From Sphingomonas leidyi (GTDB lineage: Bacteria > Pseudomonadota > Alphaproteobacteria > Sphingomonadales > Sphingomonadaceae), in NCBI RefSeq assembly GCF_011761945.1, contig NZ_JAASQV010000001.1, positions 992,001-1,056,000 on the forward strand: a stretch of 64,000 nt of DNA, given 5' to 3'. Positions 52,959 to 62,909 of the stretch are shown here, in pieces; the stretch's first letter is position 1; each line of letters begins with the position of its first letter. The position numbers were made by a program, and so were the translations under genes. The notes beneath the pieces are model-generated. The model was not told the origin of the DNA. It did no database searches and saw only the letters and a list, made by a program, of their open reading frames with translations.

Positions 52959-55145
52959 CTAGAAACGGTTTCTGACGGTCAGGCGGATCGTCCTGCCCAC
53001 CGGATCCTGGTCGTCCCGGCCATAGCCTGGCGCCGGGCTGCCCCTTCCCAGGCGGGCGCTGGGCCGCGTATCGAACAGATTGTCGATATCCAGCCCGAAC
53101 TGCATGCCAGCGGCACGGCGTGGAGTGGCGCCATCATGGCCCGGTCGGATGGCGCGTGCCAGCGCATAGCTGAATTTCAGATCCACCGTGCCGATCGCGG
53201 ATACCAGCAGATCCTCGGGGCCGTCGCGGCCGGTGTCGCGCCGCACGCGATAGGCACTGCGCCAGCGCGCCGCCAGGTTGACGCCCCATGGCCCGTCTCG
53301 CCCGTCCATCTGCACATCCAGCTGGTGGCGCGGCACGCCGCCGCCGTCACCAACCAGCCGGTCCATTTCCGGCAGGCCCGCATGGATCATGGTGAGATTG
53401 CGCAATTGCAGATTGTGGTTGATCGCGATCCGCAGCGTGCCCGGCTTTGCCCCGCCGAGCGGGAAGGTGATGCTGAGGTTCGAGGCCAGGCTCTCGGCAC
53501 GCGTAGAGCGGAAATTGATCGGGCGCCGGTCTATGGTGGTGAGCCGTCCGCCGGCATCGCGCGTGAACCGCCCGGGGAATGCCGCCTCCAGTTCGGGCGT
53601 GACTTCCGGCAGGGAGCCGATGCCATTGACGGCATTCGATCGTTGCAGGCTGACGCTCCCGGTCAGGTTCCAGGGGGAGAAGGGGCCCGCCGATGCCGAT
53701 AGCGCGATCCTGTCGAAGCGCGGCGGAAGCAAATCCGGTGTGCCGCCCAGGATCGGCAGGACCTGCGCCGATTCCCCGGTGGCGAAGTCGAACACCGTGA
53801 TCGGGGCGCCATAATAGGCCGGCGCAAAGCGCTGCGCATCGGGTACGCTGTCGATCGAGGTCGACCAGTTGCCGATCAGCCGCAGCTTGGTCGTGGGCAT
53901 CCAGATCAGGCCGGTGCTCAATCCCTTGCCTTGTCCGGCGTCCGTCTGGCGCAGGGTGCCGCCGAACGTCGCGGACATGCTTCCCAGCAACCGCGCGATC
54001 GCCGAACCGTTGCCGGGCGAGGGCGGGCGCCAGAGCGGAAGCGACACGGTGCCGCCCAGGTTGAGGTCGCGGGCGGAAAAGGCGCGTTTGGGCCCGGCGC
54101 CCAGGATGGACGTGCGGGACAGGGAGGCCCGCATGGTCAGGTTGACGGTCACCGGTCCGGCGGGAAGGTTCAATACGGGGCGGTTGGCCGACAGGGCGGT
54201 CGCCAGCGATTGCTGGCGGGAAGCCGTGTCTGCCAGGCCTGACTGGCTGCTCGCCAAGAGCTGCCCGGTCAGCGATGCCTGCAGGGACCAGCCCAGGAGC
54301 GAACCGCTCAGGCCGCCGATCACCAGCAAGTTGCGCGTGCTGTGCCGGCTTTCGATCGGTCCGTCGCCGGACAGGGATATGGCGCGGTCGCTTCGTACCT
54401 GACCCTGGATGTTGAGGCTCGAGGACCAGCGCCCCAAGGCGCGGGTCAGCGCCAGATTAGCGTCCATGGTCTGTACCGAAGGGCGAAGGCTGACCGCCTC
54501 ATAGCCGGGATGATCCTCCAGATACTGCGATCGTTCCGCGCCGAGCAGCGCGGTGTCCCGTGCGGCGCGGATGCCGAATTGAGTCGTGCTGTTGCCGGAT
54601 ATGGCGCCTTGGCGAAGATCTCCGGACAGGCTCGACATCCCGCCGGCGGTGGGCGCCTTGGCGTCGAACTGGCCGTCCCGGCTCTTGAAGCGTCGTTGCA
54701 GCACGATGTTGAGCACCCGCCGCGACGAATCGCCGCCATATTGCGCGCCCGCGCCGCGCGGCAGCACTTCGACCCGGACCAGCGCATCCGACGGAAACCG
54801 GGAGAAGACGCCGGGATTGGCGACGCGCTGGCCGTTGACGATGACGACGGGATCGTCTCCCAGCGCATTGCTCTGGATAGTGCGCTGGATCACTTCGCCG
54901 ATATCATAGGCGCCCAGCGCGTCGATCTCTTCTGCGTTCAGTTCGATCTCGGGTGCCATGTCCGCGGCTCCGCGGCGTCCCGTCACCACGATCTGGTCGT
55001 GCTGGGGCAGGGGCAGGGGCAGGGGGGCAGGCACCTCCTGTCCCGCCGGGGCTCCATGGTCCTGTACGGGGACGGGGCCAGCGGATTGCCCGCCGTTCGC
55101 GAGGGCCGCAAGCGCGCAGACTAGCAACTGCATTGCAAGCGCCAT
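52959..55145 (-). CDS. Compact TonB-dependent receptor-like protein
   Basis: The 728-residue product has a short signal region, a proline-rich linker (APLPLPLPQHD), a TonB-box-like DQIVVTGRRG, and a plug with IGEVIQRTIQSNALGDDPVV and RVEVLPRGAGAQYGGDSSRR. A barrel ends RTIRLTVRNRF. The plug is about 100 residues, shorter than in the other receptors here, and has RRVLNIVLQRRF instead of the common GVVNIVTRR. It begins 72 bp after the Tat amidase on the same strand and may import that enzyme's substrate or product. Confidence 0.8.
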   Translation of the reverse strand: MALAMQLLVCALAALANGGQSAGPVPVQDHGAPAGQEVPAPLPLPLPQHDQIVVTGRRGAADMAPEIELNAEEIDALGAYDIGEVIQRTIQSNALGDDPVVIVNGQRVANPGVFSRFPSDALVRVEVLPRGAGAQYGGDSSRRVLNIVLQRRFKSRDGQFDAKAPTAGGMSSLSGDLRQGAISGNSTTQFGIRAARDTALLGAERSQYLEDHPGYEAVSLRPSVQTMDANLALTRALGRWSSSLNIQGQVRSDRAISLSGDGPIESRHSTRNLLVIGGLSGSLLGWSLQASLTGQLLASSQSGLADTASRQQSLATALSANRPVLNLPAGPVTVNLTMRASLSRTSILGAGPKRAFSARDLNLGGTVSLPLWRPPSPGNGSAIARLLGSMSATFGGTLRQTDAGQGKGLSTGLIWMPTTKLRLIGNWSTSIDSVPDAQRFAPAYYGAPITVFDFATGESAQVLPILGGTPDLLPPRFDRIALSASAGPFSPWNLTGSVSLQRSNAVNGIGSLPEVTPELEAAFPGRFTRDAGGRLTTIDRRPINFRSTRAESLASNLSITFPLGGAKPGTLRIAINHNLQLRNLTMIHAGLPEMDRLVGDGGGVPRHQLDVQMDGRDGPWGVNLAARWRSAYRVRRDTGRDGPEDLLVSAIGTVDLKFSYALARAIRPGHDGATPRRAAGMQFGLDIDNLFDTRPSARLGRGSPAPGYGRDDQDPVGRTIRLTVRNRF

Positions 55146-55217
55146 CCTCCTCGTGCCCGGCAGGCTGCCGAACTGCCATCCCGGCCCACGCCCGTTTCGC
55201 GGCTTCCCGAAGGTGCC

Positions 55218-56765
55218 CTAGGTTCGCGATGCGACGCGCGCCGGCGCCCAGAGCGGTGGGCGCCGCCTGGCCCAGGGTGCCGCCTGTTCCAGCTCGAAGG
55301 CGATTTCCAGCAGTGTCCGTTCGTCGCCCAGCCGGCCCGCGAACTGCACGCCGATCGGCAGGCCTTCGGCGGTCCAGTGGACTGGCAGGCTGATCGCCGG
55401 TCCGCCGAATGCATTCTGCACCATCGTGTAGTCGGCATAGCCGTTCAGCCGCGAGGCCAGCATGTCGAGCGGCAGCGAGCCGTTGATCTCGCCGATCTTC
55501 ACCGGCGGCTTGAGCAGGACCGGGGACATGAGGACATCGACCTTGTCGAATGCACTGTAATATCCCTTGGCATAGCCGTTCACGCGCCCGAGCGCCTGGT
55601 CGGCACTGGCAGGCGGGATGAGGTCCCCCATCGCGCCGATCGCCGCGGATGCGGGTTCGATCAGCTCGGCGAGATGCTGTGCATCGAGCTTGGTGGCCGA
55701 GAGCAGATAGCGTTTCAGCTGAGCGCCCTCGAGCAGGTAGATTTGCGTGAAATCGGCCAGGAACGCCTTGGTGTCGAATGGCCATTTCACTTCCTTGACC
55801 GGATGGCCGAGGCCGCTCAGCACCTTGTAGGTGGCATCGAGCGCCAGGAGCGCTTCCTTGTCCGGCAATGCCCCGCTGAGACCGCCGATCAGCAACCCGA
55901 CGCGCAGCCGCCGGGTCGACGGCCCTTCGACGCGTCCCACCGGCGGATAGATGCCACCCCGGCGGATTTCGACCGCCGCGAGGAAATTGGCGGTATCGCG
56001 TACCGTCCGCGAGACGCATAGCGGCTCGGTCAGGTCGAGCTGGGCGAGATGGCCCGGCGCATCGGGCACGCGCCCGCGCGACGGCTTGAGGCCGACCAGA
56101 CCGCAATTGCTCGCCGGAATGCGGATCGAGCCCGCGCCGTCCGCCGCATGGGCCATCGGCACGATGCCGGCGGCGACGGCGGCCGCCGATCCGCCCGACG
56201 AGCCGCCCGGCGTATGGTCGAGCGCCCAGGGGTTGCGCGTGATCCCGTAGGCCAGCGTCTCGACGGTGGGCAATGCCCCGAACTCGCTCATCGTCGTTCG
56301 CGCAAAGGCGTTGAATCCCGCCTGGCCGATCGCCGCGGCCATCGGGCCGTCCTGCCTGGCGATCGGTGTGACCTTGTCGAGCCGCGAGCCGAAATGCACG
56401 TGCGTCCTGGCAAGGTCCTCTTCGTCCTTGACCAGGAACGGTACGCCCGCGAAGGGCGCGGAGAAGTGCTTCGTGGCGAGCGCCTGTTTGCGCGCGCGCT
56501 CGTAGAGTTTCTCGCTGAAGCAGTTGAGGTCGGGCAGCACGGCTTCCGCGCGGGCGATGGCGGCGTCCAGCGCCTCTACCGGGTGGATCCGGCGCGTGCG
56601 GATCGCTTCGGCCAGCGCCGTCGCGTCCATCTCGGCGAGGTCGCTCGCCGCAGCCGGCCCCACCAGGGCAGCGCCGGGGAGCAACGCGCCGACGCCCATG
56701 GCGCCGGCCCGCTGCAGGAAGTCGCGGCGCGTGCCGGCGGACGAGAGGTCGTTGCAATCCACCAT
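55218..56765 (-). CDS. Tat-exported amidase (amidase-signature family)
   Basis: The 515-residue product is an amidase-signature enzyme with a Tat leader (TRRDFLQRAGAMGVGALLPG), so it should work in the periplasm. The triad is visible: the Lys in VPFLVKDEEDLART, and GGSSGGSAAAVAAGIVPMAH followed by ADGAGSIRIPASNCGLVG. It shares order and motifs with the cytoplasmic amidase at 5757-7211 but clearly belongs to a different branch. It lies 28 bp after the PhoD gene on the same strand. Candidate substrates are acyl amides or peptide amides that enter through a neighbouring receptor. Confidence 0.88.
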   Translation of the reverse strand: MVDCNDLSSAGTRRDFLQRAGAMGVGALLPGAALVGPAAASDLAEMDATALAEAIRTRRIHPVEALDAAIARAEAVLPDLNCFSEKLYERARKQALATKHFSAPFAGVPFLVKDEEDLARTHVHFGSRLDKVTPIARQDGPMAAAIGQAGFNAFARTTMSEFGALPTVETLAYGITRNPWALDHTPGGSSGGSAAAVAAGIVPMAHAADGAGSIRIPASNCGLVGLKPSRGRVPDAPGHLAQLDLTEPLCVSRTVRDTANFLAAVEIRRGGIYPPVGRVEGPSTRRLRVGLLIGGLSGALPDKEALLALDATYKVLSGLGHPVKEVKWPFDTKAFLADFTQIYLLEGAQLKRYLLSATKLDAQHLAELIEPASAAIGAMGDLIPPASADQALGRVNGYAKGYYSAFDKVDVLMSPVLLKPPVKIGEINGSLPLDMLASRLNGYADYTMVQNAFGGPAISLPVHWTAEGLPIGVQFAGRLGDERTLLEIAFELEQAAPWARRRPPLWAPARVASRT

Positions 56766-56793
56766 GATCGGCTTCCTTCGGGTTTGCTGGAGG

Positions 56794-58425
56794 TCAGGCG
56801 CTGAAAATCCGGCGGCCTCGTTCCACCGACATCGTCTTGCCGGGGCGAATGGCGAGCGAGCGTGCCTTGACCGTGTCCATGAACACCCATTCGCCCGTTA
56901 CCCGTTCGGGCGTGAGCTGGACGGCCATGTAGCCGCGACTGCTGGTATCGGCCCATTTGAGCTCGGGGCTGGCGCGCATGATGAACTGGGCGGTCAGCTG
57001 GGGCGGCAGCGCCAGATAGGCTTCGATCCCCGGCGACGAGACGCTGTGTCCGCCGAACTCGACGCCTGCCGGCTTGCCTTGCGAAGCGAGATCGAACGCC
57101 CAGCCATTATGGCTGTCGCCCGACAGCACGACCAGGTCGGCATCGGCGGCCTGGGCGGCACCGAGCAGGCGTGCGCGCGCTGCGGGGAAACCGTCCCAGG
57201 AATCGAAGTCGGGTGCCGTGCCGGCCTTGCCGGCGGCCGAGAGCACGTTGAGGAACGCGGCCTGCTCGGGTGGCAATTTGAGGCTGGCGACAAATGCGGC
57301 CGGCAGCTCGGGCAGCCGCATCTGCCCCATGACCACCTGTTGCGCGAGGACCTGCCACTTCGCGCCGCGCCGCTTCGAGCGCGCGATCCCGTCTTGCAGC
57401 CATTGCTCCTGCTCGGGCCCCATCAGCGTCCGCTTAGGATCGGCCAATGGCCCGTCGCGCAGCGCCTTGAGCTTGGCGACCGGATCGCCGCTCGTACCGA
57501 TGATCGCCACCGGATCGAGCCGTTCGCTGCGGGCGGTCAGACGGGTTTCCGGGCGGAAGATCGTCGCCAGGTCGCCGATCTCGAAGCTCGACCAGGGCTT
57601 GCCCGATACCGGCAGCCATTCGTTCCAGGCTTTCATCGAGGCGCGCTTGCGCTCCTCGTAATCGCCTTCATCGGGCTGATGGTTCTCGGCGCCATGTGCC
57701 CAGGCGTCGTTCGCCGTCTCGTGATCGTCGTGCTGGACGATCATCGGGAACATCTGGTGCAGGCGCTGCAGATCGGGATCGGCGCGATAGCTGGAATAGC
57801 GCAGGCGGTAGTCGGCCAGGCGGATCGCCTCGCCGGCCGGCTCGATCAGGCGGCCGGCGATCGCCTGGTCCGCCCCCGGATAATAACCGCGCTGATATTC
57901 GTAGATATAGTCGCCCAGATGCACCATCAGGTCGATGTCGTCCCGCGCGGCCGCATGGGCATAGGCGTTGAACCAGCCATAGGGCAGGTTGGCGCAGGAA
58001 AAGACGCCAAGGCCGAAGCGCTCGACCGGCCCGGCCGGCAGCGTCCTGGTCCGCCCGACCGGCGAAACCGCGCCGTCCGGGGCGATGAAGCGGTAATAAT
58101 AGGTCCGCCCCGGCTGCAGGCCGCCAACGACGACGCGCGCGGTATGGTCGTCGGCTCTGCTCGCCCCGGCGCCGCCGCTCGTCTTCTTCCGGAAATCGGG
58201 CGTTTCGGAAAGCTCCGCGGTCAGCTGCACGTCGCCGCCATCGGCAGGCACATAGCGGGTCCAGAGCAGGATCGAGTCCGGCCCAGGCTCGCCGCTGGCG
58301 ACATTGTGGGTGAAGCCGCGTGCGGTCAGCAACGCCTGGGCACGTGCCGCGCCGCCCATCGCCAGCGCGCCGATTCCGAAACTGCCTGCCAGGACCAGGC
58401 TGCGGCGGTCGATGATGATCGTCAT
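56794..58425 (-). CDS. phoD: PhoD-family alkaline phosphatase/phosphodiesterase (exported)
   Basis: The 543-residue product carries a leader RRSLVLAGSFGIGALAMGGA and the PhoD fold. An N-terminal fibronectin-like domain (FTHNVASGEPGPDSILLWTR) is followed by metal-site motifs VFSCANLPYGWFNAY, MVHLGDYIYEYQRG, VQHDDHETANDAW and VVLSGDSHNGWAFD. PhoD enzymes hydrolyse phosphomonoesters and phosphodiesters using Fe and Ca. I chose ATG 58425, with GAGAA upstream and the leader directly after it. It is encoded between a small secreted protein and the Tat amidase on one strand. No Pho box was identified. Confidence 0.9.
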   Translation of the reverse strand: MTIIIDRRSLVLAGSFGIGALAMGGAARAQALLTARGFTHNVASGEPGPDSILLWTRYVPADGGDVQLTAELSETPDFRKKTSGGAGASRADDHTARVVVGGLQPGRTYYYRFIAPDGAVSPVGRTRTLPAGPVERFGLGVFSCANLPYGWFNAYAHAAARDDIDLMVHLGDYIYEYQRGYYPGADQAIAGRLIEPAGEAIRLADYRLRYSSYRADPDLQRLHQMFPMIVQHDDHETANDAWAHGAENHQPDEGDYEERKRASMKAWNEWLPVSGKPWSSFEIGDLATIFRPETRLTARSERLDPVAIIGTSGDPVAKLKALRDGPLADPKRTLMGPEQEQWLQDGIARSKRRGAKWQVLAQQVVMGQMRLPELPAAFVASLKLPPEQAAFLNVLSAAGKAGTAPDFDSWDGFPAARARLLGAAQAADADLVVLSGDSHNGWAFDLASQGKPAGVEFGGHSVSSPGIEAYLALPPQLTAQFIMRASPELKWADTSSRGYMAVQLTPERVTGEWVFMDTVKARSLAIRPGKTMSVERGRRIFSA

Positions 58426-58450
58426 GTCGGTTCTCGCGGGAAAGGAGGGA

Positions 58451-58819
58451 CTATCGCGGAGCGATTGGCGACGGCGACGGCGACGGTGCCGTGGCGGAGG
58501 CCGGGGGCGATTTCGCAGCGGCGGGGATCGCACGCAGCGCTGCGTCGATCGCCTTCAAGCGCTCATGCGGCATCGCATCGGGAAACATCGCTTCCAGCGT
58601 CTCCAGGCTCATCGCCTTGAACTGATCATATTGCGGATGGGTGGTGAAACCCGGCAGTTCGCGTTCCAGCACCGCCTTCGCCGCGGGATTGGCGGCGAGC
58701 TGCTCGATCGGCGTCCTGGCGCTGAACGCGGGTTTGTCCTGGCCGGCAACGGCGTGCAGCGGAGCGGCAATCGCCTGAAGGGCGATGGCGAGCTGCAAGA
58801 TACGGAAACCCGTGCGCAT
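58451..58819 (-). CDS. Small secreted protein of unknown function
   Basis: The 122-residue product starts at ATG 58819, eight bases after AAGGA, and has a signal peptide (LQLAIALQAIAAPLHAVAGQ). The mature part contains ARTPIEQLAANPAAKAVLER and a run of short helices, then a Pro/Ser-rich tail (ASATAPSPSPSPIAPR). I do not recognise the family. It lies between the PraB-like gene and phoD with short gaps, so co-expression is likely. The tail could be surface-exposed or simply disordered. Confidence 0.65.
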   Translation of the reverse strand: MRTGFRILQLAIALQAIAAPLHAVAGQDKPAFSARTPIEQLAANPAAKAVLERELPGFTTHPQYDQFKAMSLETLEAMFPDAMPHERLKAIDAALRAIPAAAKSPPASATAPSPSPSPIAPR

Positions 58820-58887
58820 CCATGCTGTCCTTGCTGGGCAAAGGAGCGATGCGGCGGGTGGAGCCGCCGCATCGCCCAGTTGGGGGG

Positions 58888-59382
58888 TCAGTTGATCGTG
58901 ATCGCCGGCGAGACCGTGAGGCTGCCCGAGGCGTTGCAGACGCCGCCGATCAGGGCCAGGAAGCCGGTGGTGCCGGGCAGCGCGGCAGAGAGCGGGCCGG
59001 CGGTCGAGGTGAGGTTGCTCCACGGGCCGACGACGTCGCGCGGGCCGCAGTCGCCGAGGCGGGTCGAGACGGCCATGTCCTTGATCGTCACGCTGGTCGA
59101 GGAGTTCGCCTGAACGCGCAGCGGAAGCACCAGGCCATCGTCGCACGCCAGCGGGCCGCTGACGGCGCTGCCGGTGTAGCTGGTGAAGGTGATGCCCGTC
59201 GAGTCGGTGGTGCCGCTCAGCGTGACATTGCACACCGTGGTCAGGGTGCCGTTCAGGTCCTGGGTGAGCTGGCCCGAAGCGGTCACCGCCGTGTTGGCGG
59301 GCGACAGGGTCTGGGCCATCGCCGCCGACTGGAAGGCAACGAGGCTGATGAGAGCGGCGACAGACTTGGTGAAGATATTCAT
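58888..59382 (-). CDS. PraB-like secreted protein
   Basis: The 164-residue product begins with a signal peptide (SVAALISLVAFQSAAMAQ) and has the pattern of the PraB family, known as an activator of alkane oxidation and a biofilm-related secreted protein in Pseudomonas. Supporting segments are CNVTLSGTTDSTGITFTSY, SGPLACDDGLVLPLRV, RLGDCGPRDVVGPW and GGVCNASGSLTVSP with four cysteines. ATG 59382 follows AGGAAACTCACG. It lies 104 bp downstream of the STN-TonB receptor on the same strand. Identification rests on visual pattern only. Confidence 0.6.
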   Translation of the reverse strand: MNIFTKSVAALISLVAFQSAAMAQTLSPANTAVTASGQLTQDLNGTLTTVCNVTLSGTTDSTGITFTSYTGSAVSGPLACDDGLVLPLRVQANSSTSVTIKDMAVSTRLGDCGPRDVVGPWSNLTSTAGPLSAALPGTTGFLALIGGVCNASGSLTVSPAITIN

Positions 59383-59486
59383 CGTGAGTTTCCTTTTCAA
59401 TTGGGATGAATTTGAAACAAGGCACGTCCTTCACGAGTAGTTTCTTGTTATATGTGCGACCACATCTTCGAATTTTTGAGTGATTG

Positions 59487-62400
59487 TTATTTAATTCCTA
59501 CGCGCACGCTGAAGCCGATGATGCGCGGATCGAGCGTGAATACATTGGAGAAGGTGCCGACTTCGTTCGGCCCGGTGAAGGCGTCGGTGATCGGCGTGCT
59601 GTTGAACACGTTCTTGACGTAGAACTGGTACGTCAGGTTCGAGGCCGGGCGGCTGAGCGTGATCGCCAGGTTGGCGTTGCCCCAGGCGCGCAGGCGATCA
59701 TAATCGGTGTTGTAGACGCGGGCGAAACTGGCCGACTGGCGATAGTAATCGCCGCGCAGCGACAGCCGCCAATCGTCGAGGAACAGGGTGTATTCCGCGC
59801 CGATATTGAAGGTGAGGTGCGGCGCGTTGGGCAGTTCGTGGCCGCTCAGATCGGCGGCGAAGCCATAGCCGTTGTTGGGCGCGCCATAGTTGGACGGGTT
59901 CGGGCCGTAATAGTTCGCCGGCTTGCTCGGATCATAGGGCGCGGTCGGGCTGTAGGTAAATCCATAAAGGGCCTGGCCTATCCCGCCAGGCGCAAATGGA
60001 TTGCCGGCGGATCCGAATACATGGGGCGCTTCGCAGAAGAAGTTGATCCCCGAATCCGAGGTGCTGTTGATATCCTTGGGATTGACCTTCTTGAGATAGG
60101 CGGCGACCAGCGCCTTGGGCGCGATGCAGGTGTTCGGGCTCTGGGCCCAGGGATTGACGGTCATCCAGTCGTCATGGCCCTGTACGCGGTCCATGACGTC
60201 GATCGAGCTTTGCCCGTTGCCGATCCGGGTCCTGAGATACCCTAACGTCGCACCTACCTTGAAGTGCCGAGAGGGGATCCACGCGGCTTCCAGCTCCGCG
60301 CCATAGGTGATTGCGTTGAGGTTCTCGGTGTTGATCGCCCGATTGATCAGCTGCGAGATCTGGTAATTCTTGTAGTCGTTGAAGAAGGCGGAGAAATTCA
60401 GCAATATCTTGCCGCCGGCAATCTTGTTCTTCATGCCGATTTCGAAGGTATTGAGTTCCTCCGGTTCGAATTTGGTGGGAAGCCGCGTGTAGGTGCCGCA
60501 CACCAGCGCCGGCGCCACCGGCAGCCCGTTCGGGCCGCAGGGCTTGTCGGCCTGCCCCCGGGGATTGTCGCCACCGCCCTTATAGCCGCGCGCATAGGAA
60601 GCGTAGAGTGCGGTTTCGTCGGTGAACGTCAGATTCGGCTTCCAGTTCAGCGCAAGCCGGCCGGTCACGCGCCGCCATCGCATCGTCTCGGCGGGATCCG
60701 CGGGATAGCCGCGATCGACCGTGCCGCTATTGAGCCCTCGGGTGTCGCTCAGCAACTGGGTGGCATAGGGTATGATCAGCTTCTGATCGTCGGTATAGCG
60801 CAGCCCCCCGGTGACCTTGAAATTCTCGGCGGGCTTCCAGTAGAGCTCGCCGAACGTCGCCCAGGATTTGGTCTTTAGCTGCTGAATACTCCGAAAGTAA
60901 TTGTGCCCCTCGCCATTGATCTTGTCGATGGGGTTCGGGTCGATATAGGCGCAACCAACACCCTTGGCATCGCAATACGGGCCCTCGGACAGCGCGGCGA
61001 TGGTGAAGAGGTTGCTGAAGACGTAATAGTTTTCGGTGGTCTCGTAGGACAGATAGTTGGCGCCGAGATTGAAGTTGAACGGTCCGTCAAAGGACGAATT
61101 CAGCCGGACCTCTTGCGCCCATTGCTCGCTGCGTGCCTCCGAACGATCGATTGCCGCTGGCGTGGTCAGCTCGCCGAGCTGCGGATCCTTGAACGTGCCG
61201 AGGCCATTGCGCGAACCGAGATATGGCTTCCAGGCTGCCTTGACGCCGGTGGCGTATTGCTCCGGCGCAATGAAATAGGGCACCGCCTGAAATCGGAAGA
61301 AGTCCTGCGAGGCGCTATAATAGTCCTTCGTGTAGAGAACCTGACCGGTGAAATGCAGGCGATCGGTGATGTCGATCTCCGCGTTGAACTGGAACAAGTC
61401 GTTCCGCGCCCGGTATTTCGGATCGTAGAAGGTGCCGATCTCCCGCAGGTCATGGGATTGCTGCCCATTGGCGGTGCCGAACGGATCGAGCCCCATCGGG
61501 GTATAGTAGCTGCCATAGGGGCCCCGGTTTCCGGCCAGCGCCAGGGTGAGCGCCGTCACGATCGGAAATCCGCGGCCATTGGGCACGCCATAGGCGGCAT
61601 CGGAATAGAGGGTCTTTTGCTGGCACCCCGGCGTCAGCGCGCCAATGCTCCACGCGCCGACCACGGGCTGCGACTGGGCGACGCCGTTCCGGTCGGTATA
61701 GTCGATCTTCTGCGGCGTCTCGCCGCGCGTGCAAAGCTGCTTGCCGGTGCGCGCGCGGTCGTCATTCTCGTTGAAATGCTCCCAGAAGAAGCTGAAGCGC
61801 AGCGCCGGATCGGGCTCCCACAGCGCCGACAGCCGCGTCGAATAGAGATTGCGGCCGTTCACATTCTTCTGCGTGACCGTGTTGTAGTCATAGCCGTCGC
61901 GCTTCGTCCACGCGCCCGCGGCGCGGAACGCCAGGGTGTCGCCAAGGGGAATGTTGACGAACCCGCGCACGCGGGTGGAGGCATAATTGCCCACCTCGCC
62001 CTGGATTTCGCCGCCCCATATGCCGAGCTTCGGCTTGGCCGGCAGCATGTTGACGACGCCTGCCGTCGCGTTGCGGCCGTAGAGCGTGCCCTGCGGTCCA
62101 CGCAGCACCTCGACGCGCTCGACATCGAAATATTCCTGCTCGAACAGGCGGTTGCGGATCAAAGGCGTGTAGTTGAAGCTGATCGCGACCGCCGGATCGG
62201 CAGTGACGGAGATCGCCTTGGTGCCGATCCCGCGGACGGTGAAATTATAGCCCGAGAAATTGTCCTTCGAGAAGGAGACGTTCGGGATGGCGCGCAGCAG
62301 CTCGGGGCCGCCTTCGATCTTCTGGTCCGACAGGTCCTGCGCCGTGAAGGCCGAGACCGCGGCGGGCACATCGATCAGGCGCTCGGACATCTTCTGCGCG

Positions 62401-62849
62401 GTGACGACGATGTCGTTGCCGCTGCCGGCGTCTCCGGATGCCTGTCCGTCATCGGCCGCGAGGGCCGGGCCTTGCCCGCGGATTGCAGCCTTGGGCCGCG
62501 GACCGGCGACGGTCCTCCTGGCAGGCTGTGCATGGCCTCCCCGAAGGATCAGGAAGGCATCGCCGCGCTTCTGATAGGTCAGGTCGGTTCCGTGCAGGAG
62601 CTGGATCAGCGCTGCCTCGACGGAGGAAGCCCCTTTGATCGCGCGCGCCTTCTTGCCGCGCACCAGATCCTGATCGACCAGGATCTGCGCGCCGGACTTG
62701 CGCGACAGCACGTTCAGCGAATCCTCCAGGCTGGCTGCAGGAAGCGTGATGCCATGTTGCGCCAATGCTGGCGGAGCGGCGCAAATGGCGCCGATGGCGA
62801 GCGCGAGAACGGCAACGCCTGTACGAAGCGACCCCTTTAACTTCGGCAC
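59487..62849 (-). CDS. TonB-dependent receptor with STN signalling domain
   Basis: The 1120-residue product has a signal peptide (AVLALAIGAICAAPPALAQ), then an STN domain at about residues 35-103 (LPAASLEDSLNVLSRKSGAQ, then LLHGTDLTYQKRGDAFLILR). A TonB box (GNDIVVTAQKMSERL), a plug (RVEVLRGPQGTLYGRNATAG) and a large barrel follow, ending FSVRVGIK. The STN domain passes the ligand signal to FecR, whose gene is directly upstream. GTG 62849 follows GGGGGG. Such receptors carry iron-siderophores or bulky organic ligands and control their own synthesis through FecIR. The unusually long loops (about 700-residue barrel) suggest a large ligand. Confidence 0.93.
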   Translation of the reverse strand: MPKLKGSLRTGVAVLALAIGAICAAPPALAQHGITLPAASLEDSLNVLSRKSGAQILVDQDLVRGKKARAIKGASSVEAALIQLLHGTDLTYQKRGDAFLILRGGHAQPARRTVAGPRPKAAIRGQGPALAADDGQASGDAGSGNDIVVTAQKMSERLIDVPAAVSAFTAQDLSDQKIEGGPELLRAIPNVSFSKDNFSGYNFTVRGIGTKAISVTADPAVAISFNYTPLIRNRLFEQEYFDVERVEVLRGPQGTLYGRNATAGVVNMLPAKPKLGIWGGEIQGEVGNYASTRVRGFVNIPLGDTLAFRAAGAWTKRDGYDYNTVTQKNVNGRNLYSTRLSALWEPDPALRFSFFWEHFNENDDRARTGKQLCTRGETPQKIDYTDRNGVAQSQPVVGAWSIGALTPGCQQKTLYSDAAYGVPNGRGFPIVTALTLALAGNRGPYGSYYTPMGLDPFGTANGQQSHDLREIGTFYDPKYRARNDLFQFNAEIDITDRLHFTGQVLYTKDYYSASQDFFRFQAVPYFIAPEQYATGVKAAWKPYLGSRNGLGTFKDPQLGELTTPAAIDRSEARSEQWAQEVRLNSSFDGPFNFNLGANYLSYETTENYYVFSNLFTIAALSEGPYCDAKGVGCAYIDPNPIDKINGEGHNYFRSIQQLKTKSWATFGELYWKPAENFKVTGGLRYTDDQKLIIPYATQLLSDTRGLNSGTVDRGYPADPAETMRWRRVTGRLALNWKPNLTFTDETALYASYARGYKGGGDNPRGQADKPCGPNGLPVAPALVCGTYTRLPTKFEPEELNTFEIGMKNKIAGGKILLNFSAFFNDYKNYQISQLINRAINTENLNAITYGAELEAAWIPSRHFKVGATLGYLRTRIGNGQSSIDVMDRVQGHDDWMTVNPWAQSPNTCIAPKALVAAYLKKVNPKDINSTSDSGINFFCEAPHVFGSAGNPFAPGGIGQALYGFTYSPTAPYDPSKPANYYGPNPSNYGAPNNGYGFAADLSGHELPNAPHLTFNIGAEYTLFLDDWRLSLRGDYYRQSASFARVYNTDYDRLRAWGNANLAITLSRPASNLTYQFYVKNVFNSTPITDAFTGPNEVGTFSNVFTLDPRIIGFSVRVGIK

Positions 62850-62909
62850 TATCTATTCCCCCCTTGGGCTCGGATTGAGCGACCTCAGGGGAAAGACGCG
62901 GCGCACGCC

